DNA from: Chloroflexota bacterium
GTDB lineage: Bacteria; Chloroflexota; Ktedonobacteria; Ktedonobacterales; JADMIN01
Assembly (NCBI GenBank): GCA_021323855.1
Contig: JAJPKE010000010.1
Coordinates: 62,001-126,000 of the forward strand
DNA length: 64,000 nucleotides
Direction of reading: 5' to 3'
Positions 33,582 through 42,511 of the stretch are shown here, one piece after another. Positions within the stretch are counted from its first letter, which is position 1, and every line of letters begins with the position of its first letter. A program made the position numbers and the translations under genes. The notes under the pieces were generated by a model, which did not search any database, was not told the DNA's origin, and saw only the letters and a program-made list of their open reading frames with translations.

Positions 33582-34832
33582 TCAGCCCATCATATCATGC
33601 GGTTGCGGCGTCATCCCTGCCTCCAATGTGTTCAGCCGCCGCGCGGTTAGTATGCTTGCCAGCACGGTGATGATAATGCTGTACAACGCGAAAGCTAGAA
33701 CTCTAGAGAATGAGAAAAAAGGAAAAGCAGCAAAGGATACTATGCTCAAAACATAGACCCCTATAACAATTCCATAAGTCGCTAAGGTTTCCTGATAAGA
33801 GTGTTTCGATTGTAATAGCTCACGAGTGCGCCGCCAATCGGCGATGGACAATGCCAAGCTTGTTCCCAGCAAAGTGGCGGCGAGTGGAAAACCGATCAGA
33901 TTAACGATCAGATATGAGAGATCATTCTCAAGTAGATAGGAAATATCGCTAAAGTGAGCTCCAGCGATATTGAACAAGAAAATTGGGATGCTAATGATGA
34001 CAACTGCCTCAGCAAACATCCGCCAGGGTTGTATGATTTGTAAACGTCTCATGGCTAGCCAGTACCCTAATCCCAATGATAGTCCCACAGACCAACCAAT
34101 ATTCCGGCCTAAAAAAATATAACCAAGCAGAATAGATGCCACTTCCAGAAATATGAACACAATGGTTACACCAATGAGTCCGCCACGACTATAGAGCCTG
34201 GAGATTGATGCGCCTGTGCCCATCAGAGCGCCGGATGCGCCGATACCTGTGATACGGGCGTTGGCTTGTGCGGCATAGCGTGAAACGAGGACGGCACGCA
34301 AGATGAACCAGCCGATACTCAGTATCCCGACAACGGCTACTCCTATGTAAACACTCGAATAATTGGGGCTGGAGTAGTAATAATAGCCGTTGTAATATGA
34401 ACGTTGTTGTACTGCCTGCTGCGCAAGCAACGACAACACAACGGTTGCAATGATACCGGCGACAATAGACCCAATGAGCCACGCGATACCAACGCCGATC
34501 TGATCGGCGTACATCGCACCTGCGCCTGAGAATAGCAACTCCAGCAATACGGCGATGCCAGGTGATTTCTTGCTGGCGGTCACGATCACCACGGGGCTTG
34601 AGGCGGTGGACTGATAGATTGGAGCTACAGGCGGTGGTGGCGCATAAGGAGAAGGCGATACCTGCGGACCGATTGCTCCATTTGTCACTGTATTCAGCGG
34701 AGACGATAGCGGCGAATTCGGAGCGGTGGAATCTGGTTGAACGGGCACTTGCGCGACGGGACGCCCACAGGAAGCGCAGAACATCGCATCTGGCGCGGCG
34801 AGCGGTTTACCACAATAAGAGCAATAATTCAT
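33582..34832 (-). CDS. Zinc-ribbon multi-pass membrane protein
   Basis: A 416-residue protein starting with a zinc ribbon (MNYCSYCGKPL, then MFCASCGRPV; four Cys in two CxxC pairs). A Pro/Ser/Gln/Val-rich linker of about 60 residues follows, then about nine hydrophobic segments between residues 90 and 400. One loop is Tyr/Ser-rich (YYNGYYYYSSPNYSS). The DNA here is noticeably more AT-rich than its neighbours, which may indicate more recent acquisition. Many proteins with a zinc_ribbon_2 N-terminus and a membrane domain are uncharacterised; function is unknown. The ATG is preceded by AGAGAGGCTTTACG. Confidence 0.75.
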   Translation of the reverse strand: MNYCSYCGKPLAAPDAMFCASCGRPVAQVPVQPDSTAPNSPLSSPLNTVTNGAIGPQVSPSPYAPPPPVAPIYQSTASSPVVIVTASKKSPGIAVLLELLFSGAGAMYADQIGVGIAWLIGSIVAGIIATVVLSLLAQQAVQQRSYYNGYYYYSSPNYSSVYIGVAVVGILSIGWFILRAVLVSRYAAQANARITGIGASGALMGTGASISRLYSRGGLIGVTIVFIFLEVASILLGYIFLGRNIGWSVGLSLGLGYWLAMRRLQIIQPWRMFAEAVVIISIPIFLFNIAGAHFSDISYLLENDLSYLIVNLIGFPLAATLLGTSLALSIADWRRTRELLQSKHSYQETLATYGIVIGVYVLSIVSFAAFPFFSFSRVLAFALYSIIITVLASILTARRLNTLEAGMTPQPHDMMG

Positions 34833-34933
34833 CGTAAAGCCTCTCTCTTTTGTCCATACTCATTGTTTGATCAGAGAATCGCCCTCAGTATATACTTAGT
34901 GTCAATCAGCCGTCAATCTATTTGCTCCCACGC

Positions 34934-36421
34934 TTACAACATCGGCAAGCGTTCCAGCACCGGCAGCAACAACTGTTCCGCCTGGGATTGCGCGTGAATG
35001 GCGTCGCGGAGCGGCTCGCAGGAGACGATGCGGATGCGGCGCTGGTGCTGCTCATAGATACCCAGGTCGCTGGGGCGCTGGCCGGTGGCGTCTGCCCAGC
35101 TCATTTGCGCCGCCATGCCCACCGGCGGGCGCTTGAAACTGACCTGCACATCCATCTCCCACTTCTCCGGTTTCGGCACGTCCACCAGCACATCTGTCGG
35201 CGCTACCGGCATGTCGAGCGCCTCATTCAGCGACCCAGCCAGCGCCATCTCCACCCGCCGCCGCTTCGGCTGATCCCAGAAGAGCGCATCCAGTTGATTG
35301 AAGAGCCGCCCCGCCCGCGCGCTCACTTCCAACAGCACCTTGTAGGGTCGTCGCATGCGTAGCGCCCCCACCAGAGCGCGTGTCCCCTCCGGCATGCGTT
35401 CCTGGCTGAAGAGCGCCAGCAGCGAGGCGTCATCCTGCCCGTATAAATCTTCTGGCGCCAGTTGCCCCGCCTCCATCGCCTCCTGCACGGCGCGCAGCAG
35501 CATCGCCATCATCGCGCGATTGGTGTGGTGCCAGTACACATTGTCGAACATCTCCTGCCGCGCGTGCAGCAGCGAATTCAGCGGACTGATGCCCTTGTCG
35601 CTCACGCCCAACCGCCGCACGCCGTCAACCGTCAGCACGCGCAGCGAGCCGAGCAGTCGCGTCACATCTACGCCGCCGTATGGCACGTTGCAGGCGCGGG
35701 CGTCGCGAGGCAGATAGTCCAGCTTATCTACGTCCAGTGGACCGCTGAGCAGGCGGATCAGCAGCGCATCGCTCGGCGGCAAGGAATGGTCGCGCGGCGG
35801 GTCTACCAGATCGGCCACACGCTCCGGACGTAGACCATGCCGCTCCAATACGCCTGCGATGTTGGTTCCCTCGATGATACGGCGGCCCACGCGCTCATGT
35901 GGCACGATGGGATAGCCCAACTCTTCTATCGCATGCGAGAAGGGATAGTGGCCGACATCGTGTAGCAGCGCCGCCGCCAGCAGGGTGCGCAGGTCGGTCG
36001 CGTCCGCGCTGATGGCATTGGGCGTATTGACCGCGCGGGTGCGCAGCATGCGGAGCGCGCGCAGCATCAGATAGTAGACGCCCAGGCTATGCTCGAAGCG
36101 CGTATGCGTCGCACCCGGCCAGACCCGGTAGCAGAAGCCAAGCTGCTTCACGCCTTGCAGCCGCACGAACTCCGGCGTATCCAGCACGTCCAGTTCGAGC
36201 GCGCCCAGCGGAATGAGATCGTAGAGACTGTCACGAATTGCGCTACGTGGCGCGGCATCCGGCAGCGCTGGCTCGCGCTCCGGCGCCTCATCCCAAAGCG
36301 AGGCAGGCGGCTGAGATGATGCAGGCGCAGCGCCTTCGCGGCTGCGGCGGCTCGTGCGCTTCGCGCTGCCTGCACCTTGCTCCGGTGTATTTGAGGTGGA
36401 TGATGGGTTCGATGTTGTCAT
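34934..36421 (-). CDS. HD-domain phosphohydrolase (dNTPase/SAMHD1-like)
   Basis: A 495-residue protein. A Ser/Thr/Arg-rich N-terminal 60 residues precede an HD domain with IPLGALELDVLDTPEFVRLQ, RFEHSLGVYYLMLRAL (first His), LLHDVGHYPFSH (His-Asp pair) and LDKLDYLPRDARACNV (last Asp). This is the pattern of the HD superfamily hydrolases related to dGTPases and SAMHD1, which act on nucleoside triphosphates. The C-terminal 200 residues are less conserved. The ATG at 36421 is chosen because the upstream extension would overlap the divergent HtrA-like promoter. Its start is 117 bp from the divergent gene's start. Confidence 0.87.
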   Translation of the reverse strand: MTTSNPSSTSNTPEQGAGSAKRTSRRSREGAAPASSQPPASLWDEAPEREPALPDAAPRSAIRDSLYDLIPLGALELDVLDTPEFVRLQGVKQLGFCYRVWPGATHTRFEHSLGVYYLMLRALRMLRTRAVNTPNAISADATDLRTLLAAALLHDVGHYPFSHAIEELGYPIVPHERVGRRIIEGTNIAGVLERHGLRPERVADLVDPPRDHSLPPSDALLIRLLSGPLDVDKLDYLPRDARACNVPYGGVDVTRLLGSLRVLTVDGVRRLGVSDKGISPLNSLLHARQEMFDNVYWHHTNRAMMAMLLRAVQEAMEAGQLAPEDLYGQDDASLLALFSQERMPEGTRALVGALRMRRPYKVLLEVSARAGRLFNQLDALFWDQPKRRRVEMALAGSLNEALDMPVAPTDVLVDVPKPEKWEMDVQVSFKRPPVGMAAQMSWADATGQRPSDLGIYEQHQRRIRIVSCEPLRDAIHAQSQAEQLLLPVLERLPML

Positions 36422-36538
36422 AGCGTGGGCATTGTACCGCCCCGGCGCGGGAACCGTCCAGATGATTGAGACGCCCCGGCACATCCTATGCGACATGCCT
36501 TCACGAGTTCTCATGAGTTCGTCGGGGAGGCATCGCAG

Positions 36539-37666
36539 ATGGAGTCTTCGCATTCGTCACATACACATCAACCGCGTCTGGTCTGGCATATGACGGGCAT
36601 CGTGGCCGCGAGCATTGTGATTACTATGAGCGTTGCGGCGTGCAATTCGTCGTCGCCGGGCAAGAGTCAGGCGGCAGGCACCGTCGTTGTGCCACCGAGC
36701 GCGCAGGACTTGCAGCAGACGGTCATCAACGTCATCAAAACGGTGCAGCCGTCGGTGGTGGAAGTGCGCGGGCAGGGTAACCAGGGCGGCTCCATCGGCT
36801 CTGGCGAAATCCTCGACAGCAGCGGTTATATCGTCACCAACGATCACGTTGTCGCTGGCCTCTCCATCTTCGCCGTGCAACTCTCCAACGGCAAGCAGGA
36901 CCCCGCGACGTTGGTGGGCCAGGACCCGCAGGATGACCTCGCCGTCCTGCGCATTCAGGAATCGAACCTGCGCCCGATCAATATTGGCGATTCGGGCAAG
37001 GTGCAGGTGGGTGAGTTTACGATTGCCATCGGCAGCCCGCTCGGCTTGAATCAATCGGCAACTTTAGGCATCGTCAGCGCGTTGGACCGCACCGCCAGCG
37101 AAGGACAAAACGGCCCGGCTACCGCGCTGGTTGGTCTGATTCAGACGAGCGCGCCGATCAATCCAGGCAATAGTGGCGGCGCACTGGTGGACCTGCAAGG
37201 CAATCTCATCGGTGTGCCGACGCTGGCCGCCGCCAACCCGGAGAGTGGCAGCGCCGCCAACGGCATCGGCTTTGCCATTCCCTCCAATCGTGTCAAGTTC
37301 GTCAGCGATCAGCTCATCAAGTATGGCAAGCTGGTCAACAGCGGGCAGGGTTTCCTGGGCATTCAGAGTGTAGATGTCACGCCGGATATCGCCGCTGCCT
37401 ATAATCTGCCGGTGAAGAGCGGTGTCCTGGTTTCCGGCTTCGCCAACGACGCATCCGGCAAGAGTCCCGCGCAGACCGGCGGTATCAAGACGGGCGACAT
37501 CATCATTGGTGTGAACGGGCAGGCTGTCGGCAACAGTGGCGACCTCGCCTCTGCGCTGCTATCGCAGTCCCCCGGCACGAAGGTGAAGATCACCGTGGCG
37601 CGTGGCTCCTCGCAGCAAACGCTAACGGTGACGCTTGGCGAGCGCCCGGCAAATGCGCAAGGCTGA
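36539..37666 (+). CDS. HtrA/DegP-like trypsin-fold serine protease with PDZ domain
   Basis: A 375-residue protein. A hydrophobic segment near residue 20-36 ends in SVAAC, so it may be a lipoprotein. The protease domain has the catalytic triad His 103 (TNDHVV), Asp 133 (DDLAVL) and Ser 212 (GNSGGALV). The single PDZ domain follows from about residue 270 (GVLVSGFANDASG, GIKTGDIIIGVNGQAV). Such proteases degrade or sense misfolded exported proteins. The frame opens at 36488, but the ATG at 36539 with GGGGAGG 8 bases upstream is preferred. It is divergent from the HD-domain gene. Confidence 0.92.
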   Translation: MESSHSSHTHQPRLVWHMTGIVAASIVITMSVAACNSSSPGKSQAAGTVVVPPSAQDLQQTVINVIKTVQPSVVEVRGQGNQGGSIGSGEILDSSGYIVTNDHVVAGLSIFAVQLSNGKQDPATLVGQDPQDDLAVLRIQESNLRPINIGDSGKVQVGEFTIAIGSPLGLNQSATLGIVSALDRTASEGQNGPATALVGLIQTSAPINPGNSGGALVDLQGNLIGVPTLAAANPESGSAANGIGFAIPSNRVKFVSDQLIKYGKLVNSGQGFLGIQSVDVTPDIAAAYNLPVKSGVLVSGFANDASGKSPAQTGGIKTGDIIIGVNGQAVGNSGDLASALLSQSPGTKVKITVARGSSQQTLTVTLGERPANAQG

Positions 37667-37702
37667 GGTCATCTGCTACAATTGTATAAGGATGTTTGTT
37701 TC

Positions 37703-39358
37703 ATGGGGGAAGTGATGCCAGCAACAACAAAGGCAACAGGGGCAAATGGGGCGACAAAAGCGGTCTACTACAACATGGATGGCACGCCGTTTGACGAGAT
37801 TGCTCCGCTCGTCGGCAATCGCCGCATCATCGTGGCGAGCAATCGCGGGCCAGTCGAGTTTTACCAGCACGCCACGGGCCGGCTGACGACCAGGCGCGGC
37901 TCTGGAGGCGTGGTAACGGCGCTGGCGGCGCTGGCGCAGAATCTGCCGATCACCTGGATCGCCGCCACGATGTCCGCCGCCGACCGCGAAGCGTTTCCCG
38001 ATGCCAACACACCGGCGCGGACTGTGCGCCTGGGACGCCAGCCCTTGCGTGTGCGCTATGTCAATGTGCCGCAGGATGTCTATACGCTGCACTACGACCG
38101 CATCAGCAATGAACTGCTCTGGTTCCTTCAGCATTATCTCTGGGACACCGCCAACACGCCCAATTTTACTGAAGAGTATTATCACGCCTGGGAGCAGGGC
38201 TATCGCCAGGTGAACTATGCCATCGCGCAGGCGATTGTAGATGAGGCGCTCGCCAGCGCGCCGCAAACACCAGCAGGACGCCGCCGCCCGAACGACGGCT
38301 CCGACGTGATAATTTTGCTTCAGGATTATCACCTCTACCTCGCGCCGCGCTTCATCCGCGAGCGGCTGCCACGCGCCACCATCCAGCAGTTCGTGCATAT
38401 TCCCTGGCCCTCGGTGCGCTACTGGCAATTTCTGCCAGAACGCTTCCTGATCGAGATTATGGAAGGCGTGGCGGCGAATGATGTGCTGGGCTTCCAGACG
38501 CCGCTGGACGCGCGCAACTTCCTGAGTTGCTGCCATGCGCTGCTCCCTGGCAGCCGGATAGATGTTGACCAGGGGCGGCTGATCCGGCGGCGCCACAAAC
38601 TGCTGGCGCGTGCCTATCCGATTACCATAGATGCCGATGAGGTGCAGAAGACGCTGCGCAGCGCCGCCGGACGCGCAGGCGCGCACGAAATTGCCGAACT
38701 GGCACAGGATGAGCAGCCGGTGATCGTGCGTGTGGACCGCCTGGAGCCGACGAAGAACATTGTACGTGGCCTGCTGGCCTATGAGGAATTGCTGCGCCAT
38801 CATCCGGAGTTGCATGGGCAGGTGCAGCATCTCGTGTTCCTCGTTCCCTCACGCCAGAGCCTCGATACCTACCAGAAATATGACAAGGCGGTGCGCCGCC
38901 ACATTCGCCGCATCAACAGGCACTATGGCACGCCTGGCTGGAAGCCGATCCAGGCGTTTTTCGAGAACAATCGCGCGCGGGCGCTGGCGGCGATGCGCCG
39001 GGCGGACGTGTTGCTGGTCAACCCTATCATGGACGGTATGAATCTGGTGGCAAAAGAAGGTGCGATTGCCAACGACCGCGATGGCGTGATTATCCTCTCG
39101 CGAACAGCAGGCGCTTTCCAGGAGATGAAACAGGCGGTGCTTGCCGTGACGCCCACCGACATCGAAGAGACCGCCGACCAGCTTTATGAAGCCATCGTCA
39201 TGTCTTCGGCTGAGCGACGGCATCTGGCGGCTTTGGCGCGTGAGATCGTCGAACGTAGCAGCCTCACGCGCTGGATACACGATCAGGTGGCGGATGCCGC
39301 GCGCGTGCATGGTACACCCACTACGTCACCGCACCATACGCTCTCGCGCGCTGGTTAG
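37703..39358 (+). CDS. otsA: Trehalose-6-phosphate synthase (GT20)
   Basis: A 551-residue GT20 enzyme making trehalose 6-phosphate from UDP-glucose (or another NDP-glucose) and glucose 6-phosphate. It has IIVASNRGPVEF near the N-terminus, SGGVVTALAALA, the donor region VIILLQDYHLYLAPRFIRE, FVHIPWPSVRYW, VRVDRLEPTKNIVRGLLAYE and LLVNPIMDGMNLVAKEG. There is no phosphatase domain and no otsB in the window. The open frame begins at a TTG (37682); ATG 37703 has AAGGA upstream, and ATG 37715 is also possible. It follows the HtrA-like gene by about 35 bp and may be cotranscribed. Confidence 0.92.
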   Translation: MGEVMPATTKATGANGATKAVYYNMDGTPFDEIAPLVGNRRIIVASNRGPVEFYQHATGRLTTRRGSGGVVTALAALAQNLPITWIAATMSAADREAFPDANTPARTVRLGRQPLRVRYVNVPQDVYTLHYDRISNELLWFLQHYLWDTANTPNFTEEYYHAWEQGYRQVNYAIAQAIVDEALASAPQTPAGRRRPNDGSDVIILLQDYHLYLAPRFIRERLPRATIQQFVHIPWPSVRYWQFLPERFLIEIMEGVAANDVLGFQTPLDARNFLSCCHALLPGSRIDVDQGRLIRRRHKLLARAYPITIDADEVQKTLRSAAGRAGAHEIAELAQDEQPVIVRVDRLEPTKNIVRGLLAYEELLRHHPELHGQVQHLVFLVPSRQSLDTYQKYDKAVRRHIRRINRHYGTPGWKPIQAFFENNRARALAAMRRADVLLVNPIMDGMNLVAKEGAIANDRDGVIILSRTAGAFQEMKQAVLAVTPTDIEETADQLYEAIVMSSAERRHLAALAREIVERSSLTRWIHDQVADAARVHGTPTTSPHHTLSRAG

Positions 39359-39434
39359 TTTTGCGCCGCCCGCCTGCGCTGCACAGGGGATGCGCGATGT
39401 GTTATACTGCCCGCAACGAACCGCCCGTCACAAC

Positions 39435-39477
39435 GGCGTCATGGGCCGGACCCTCTATGCAGGGTTGCAGCGACGCC
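39435..39477 (+). other. Hairpin in the leader of the ANTAR regulator gene
   Basis: GGCGTC (39435-39440) pairs with GACGCC (39472-39477), and inside it ACCCT and AGGGT close a 6-base loop (39455-39460). It ends 30 bases before the ATG of the ANTAR regulator. ANTAR proteins bind paired hexaloop hairpins in RNA, but the loop CTATGC lacks the usual A1/G4 signature and only one hairpin is visible. Confidence 0.35.
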
Positions 39478-39506
39478 AGTGATTAGCGGAAGCGAGGAAA
39501 CAGTAT

Positions 39507-40085
39507 ATGCCAACACGCATTGTCATCGCGGAAGACGACTCCGTGATTCGCATGGACCTGAAAGAAGAACTCCAACGCCAGGGCTATCTGGTCGTCGGTG
39601 ATGCCGGCGATGGGCAGAGCGCCGTCAACTTGGCGCGTGAATTGCGCCCGAACCTGGTGGTGATGGATATCAAAATGCCGGAGATGGATGGCATCAGCGC
39701 GGCTGAAATCCTCACGCGTGAGAAGCTGGCGCCGGTCGTCCTGCTGACGGCATATAGCGACGAAGAACTGATCGAACGCGCGCGAAACGCTGGTGTCGTG
39801 CATTATGTGACGAAGCCGTGGCGTGCCAGCGACCTCAAGCCTGCCATCGAAATTGCACTCAGCCGTTTCCAGGAGTTCCGCTCGATGGAGACGAAAGTGC
39901 GCGACCTAGAAGATCATCTCGCCACGCGCAAAGTGGTAGAGAAGGCTAAGGGCGTGCTGATGGAGAAGCATGGTATCAGCGAGCAGGAGGCGTTCCGGCG
40001 CATCCAGAAAGCCAGCATGAACAACCGCAAATCTATGAAGGATGTCGCGGAGGCGATTCTACTGGCCGAAGAGCTACACGACTGA
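39507..40085 (+). CDS. ANTAR-domain response regulator (PdtaR-type)
   Basis: A 192-residue two-component regulator. The receiver domain (1-120) has acidic residues at IAEDDS, the phospho-acceptor Asp 54 in VVMDIKMPEMDG, T/S at LLTAYS, and Lys 104 in VTKPW. A short coiled linker leads to an ANTAR domain (about 130-185: RKVVEKAKGVLMEKHGIS, EAFRRIQKASMNNRKSMKDVAEAIL). ANTAR proteins act by binding RNA hairpins to block terminators. No histidine kinase is nearby, so it is an orphan. The start has GAGGAAAC upstream. Confidence 0.93.
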   Translation: MPTRIVIAEDDSVIRMDLKEELQRQGYLVVGDAGDGQSAVNLARELRPNLVVMDIKMPEMDGISAAEILTREKLAPVVLLTAYSDEELIERARNAGVVHYVTKPWRASDLKPAIEIALSRFQEFRSMETKVRDLEDHLATRKVVEKAKGVLMEKHGISEQEAFRRIQKASMNNRKSMKDVAEAILLAEELHD

Positions 40086-40135
40086 TCCCACGAACCCGAT
40101 TGATATCCCTGGCAATCATTGATAGGCGTTTTCTT

Positions 40136-41119
40136 ATGGCAGAGACGATAGCGCCGGCGACCGAGCAGTCTGCACCATCCGTGCAGGTCGTCGGCATCCG
40201 TTTTCGCCCCACCGGGCGCATTTATTATTACGATCCCGCCGGTCATGACCTCAAAACCGGGCAGTGGGTCGTCGTCGAGAGCAGCAAGGGCATCGAGTGC
40301 GGGCGCGTGGTGATCGCGCCGCGCCAGGTGGCCTCTTCTGAAGTCAGCGGCGAAGGGCTGAAACCAGTTCAGCGGCTCGCTTCGGAGGATGACTTACGCC
40401 AGATGCTAGCGTATAAGTCCAAAGAGAAGGATGTGCTGCGCCGCTGCGCCCAGCGGGTGGAGTTTCACAATCTGCCGATGAAGCTGGTGGAGGCTGAATA
40501 TACCTTCGATGGCAGCCGCCTGACGTTCTACTTCACAGCCGAGGAGCGGGTGGACTTTCGCGCGCTGGTGCGCGACCTTGCCTCGCTCTTCCATACGCGC
40601 ATTGAACTGCGGCAGATCGGTGCGCGCGACCATGCCAAGTTGCTTGGTGGCGTCGGTGTTTGCGGCAAGACACTCTGCTGTAGCTCCTGGCTTACCGAGT
40701 TCAACGTCGTTTCGATCAAGATGGCCAAAGAGCAGGGATTGCCGCTCAATACCGCCAAGATTTCCGGCGTCTGTGGTCGGCTGATGTGCTGCCTGGCCTA
40801 TGAAAATGATGACTACATGGCGGCCAAAGCGGAGATGCCCGGCTATGGTGAAGTACTCATGACGCCCAGCGGCGCAGGCAGGGTCACTGGCATCAACGTG
40901 CCGAAGGAGACTGTAGACCTGACGCTGGAAAGCGGCGCGGTGATTACGATGCCGGTGCGCGAGCTGCCCGGCTACGACAAGCCGCCGGAACCGCCGCAAA
41001 ACCTGCATCACGGCGAAGGCTGCGGCAAGCCCAACTGTGGCCGTAATCGCCACCGCATGCAGTCAGCCCCCGGCGTCCATGCCGAATCGCAGGAGCAGCA
41101 AGGAGACCTCACCCCCTAA
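40136..41119 (+). CDS. PSP1-domain protein (RicT/YaaT-like)
   Basis: A 327-residue protein of the PSP1 family. It has VVGIRFRPTGRIYYYDP at the start, GQWVVVESSKGIECGRVV, FYFTAEERVDFRALVRDLA, and a Cys-rich core (GVCGKTLCCSSWL and GVCGRLMCCLAYEN). RicT (YaaT), with RicA and RicF, forms an Fe-S complex that helps RNase Y in Bacillus; the same cysteines are present here. The tail adds another Cys pair (GEGCGKPNCGRNRHRM). The ATG at 40136 is preferred over a TTG at 40100. The last five codons and the stop come from a copy of the dispersed repeat (41103-41144). Confidence 0.9.
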   Translation: MAETIAPATEQSAPSVQVVGIRFRPTGRIYYYDPAGHDLKTGQWVVVESSKGIECGRVVIAPRQVASSEVSGEGLKPVQRLASEDDLRQMLAYKSKEKDVLRRCAQRVEFHNLPMKLVEAEYTFDGSRLTFYFTAEERVDFRALVRDLASLFHTRIELRQIGARDHAKLLGGVGVCGKTLCCSSWLTEFNVVSIKMAKEQGLPLNTAKISGVCGRLMCCLAYENDDYMAAKAEMPGYGEVLMTPSGAGRVTGINVPKETVDLTLESGAVITMPVRELPGYDKPPEPPQNLHHGEGCGKPNCGRNRHRMQSAPGVHAESQEQQGDLTP

Positions 41120-41144
41120 CCTCCTCTCCCGCGAGGCGAGGAGG
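41103..41144. repeat. Copy of the C-rich palindromic repeat, overlapping the PSP1 gene end
   Basis: GAGACCTCACCCCCTAACCT is followed by the hairpin CCTCCTC / GAGGAGG around TCCCGCGAGGC. It differs from the copy at 58658 mainly by one T-A pair replacing a C-G pair in the stem, a compensatory change. It supplies the stop codon TAA of the PSP1 gene. Confidence 0.85.
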
Positions 41145-41183
41145 AACCAGGCAAATCGCGGCAAGTGGTAGTTGCGCATACCG

Positions 41184-42509
41184 ATGGCAACCGGCATAGG
41201 ATGCTGTTTCACTGGCGAAAATGTGGTGGCAGGGAAGTTGCACTTAGCGTCAGGCATGGCTACGTCATCTGCATTTCCATCCAATACATCCGACTCATCA
41301 AACTCATCGAATACATCGTCACAGCACGCGCTCAATGTCCGGCGGCATGAGCAGACGAGTTGGGAGATGCCGTATCCCTGGCTCGCCGGTCTGCGCGCCT
41401 GGTCGCCGGTGGTCGTGCCGCCGCTGCTGGGGCTGTTGCTCGTCTTCATCGCCACACTGCCTGCGTCATCGTCCTCACATGCGCGCGCTGCATCTGACCC
41501 ACTGCCAACGCTCTTTCTGCTCTATTTCCTCTGTGGCGCGCTCTATGGCCTGGCGCTCTATTTTGCGTGGTCGCTCAATAGCTGGGCGAAGATTCTGCTT
41601 GGCGGTGTCATCTGCTACAGTTTGGTAGCGCTTTGGTTTCTTGGCGGCATGGTTCCGCTCGTTCTCGGCAGTATCTTTTGGAGCGCACCTATCCTCTACT
41701 ATCTGCACACTTGCCGGCATAGCGTCCCCGCTGAAACGCAACACGTCACGACGCTGGCGGGGCGCTACTGGCGCACGCTCGGCCCCGGGCGCGCGCTGCT
41801 GTTGCCTGGCGAGCGTGTGCGCGCGGAACTCGATAATATGCCCAATCACGATGAGGTGGACATCCAGCGTGTCCACCTGCGCGCTGCGGCGGGCGAACGC
41901 TTCATTGCCCAGGCGAGCGCCATCGTCAGCTATCGGTATGCGCCAACCGATGCCCTGCGCAAGCTGATAACGCCGGAGAGCTGGCAGAACGACTTCCACA
42001 AGACAATCAAAGAAGCCGTTTGCGACGCGCTGGCGAGTTATGGGCACGCGGCGCTGCTACATGGAGGCGAGGTGAGGATAGACGGCCAAGAGCTGGCGCA
42101 AGCGCTGCTGGCCAGGTTGGGACGCCAGGCGCGTGTTCTTGGCCTCAGCGTGAGTTGTGTGCGGGTGCGTAATCTGGCGCTGCTGCCCGACCCGCGTTTC
42201 GCCGAGCAAAATGGGCTGGAGCACATCAATCCGGCTGCACCGGCTCTGCTCCCGCCGATGGGGCTGAGCGGGCGACATGAGCAACTGGCAGCGCCGGAGG
42301 AACAGGAGGATATCCCCATTGAGGTCTTGCTCAGCCTCTATGACGCCGTGCGTGCGAACCAGATCAATGAGCCGGAGACGATTCGCACGCTTGCGCAAGC
42401 GTTCCTCGCCGTCGCGTGCGACGCTGAGCGGAGCGCCACCTGTCCCTACGATGCGGCGCGGGTGGCGCAGTTGCTCCTCTCCTATGCTGGCGCACTGGAA
42501 CGCCGCTAA
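41184..42509 (+). CDS. SPFH/band 7-domain membrane protein
   Basis: About 441 residues if started at the ATG at 41184. Other candidates are ATG 41256 and ATG 41367; none has a good ribosome-binding site. The first 60 residues are Ser/Asn-rich. Three or four membrane segments follow (about 70-90, 105-125 and 135-170), then an SPFH-like domain: HVTTLAGRYWRTLGPGRALLLPGERV, AAGERFIAQASAIVSYRYAPTDAL, FHKTIKEAVCDALASYG, and RLGRQARVLGLSVSCVRVRNLALLPDP. SPFH proteins form large membrane-bound oligomers. A multi-pass N-terminus before the SPFH domain is unusual. The gene ends 2 bp from hslU, tail to tail. Confidence 0.75.
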   Translation: MATGIGCCFTGENVVAGKLHLASGMATSSAFPSNTSDSSNSSNTSSQHALNVRRHEQTSWEMPYPWLAGLRAWSPVVVPPLLGLLLVFIATLPASSSSHARAASDPLPTLFLLYFLCGALYGLALYFAWSLNSWAKILLGGVICYSLVALWFLGGMVPLVLGSIFWSAPILYYLHTCRHSVPAETQHVTTLAGRYWRTLGPGRALLLPGERVRAELDNMPNHDEVDIQRVHLRAAAGERFIAQASAIVSYRYAPTDALRKLITPESWQNDFHKTIKEAVCDALASYGHAALLHGGEVRIDGQELAQALLARLGRQARVLGLSVSCVRVRNLALLPDPRFAEQNGLEHINPAAPALLPPMGLSGRHEQLAAPEEQEDIPIEVLLSLYDAVRANQINEPETIRTLAQAFLAVACDAERSATCPYDAARVAQLLLSYAGALERR

Positions 42510-42511
42510 TG

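Noticed and set aside
37676..38830. A 384-codon minus-strand frame opposite otsA
   Set aside because: Shadow of the GC-biased otsA frame; no domain, no ribosome-binding site.
39435..39477. ANTAR-target dual-hexaloop RNA
   Set aside because: Only one hairpin is seen and its loop lacks A at position 1 and G at position 4; recorded only as a hairpin.
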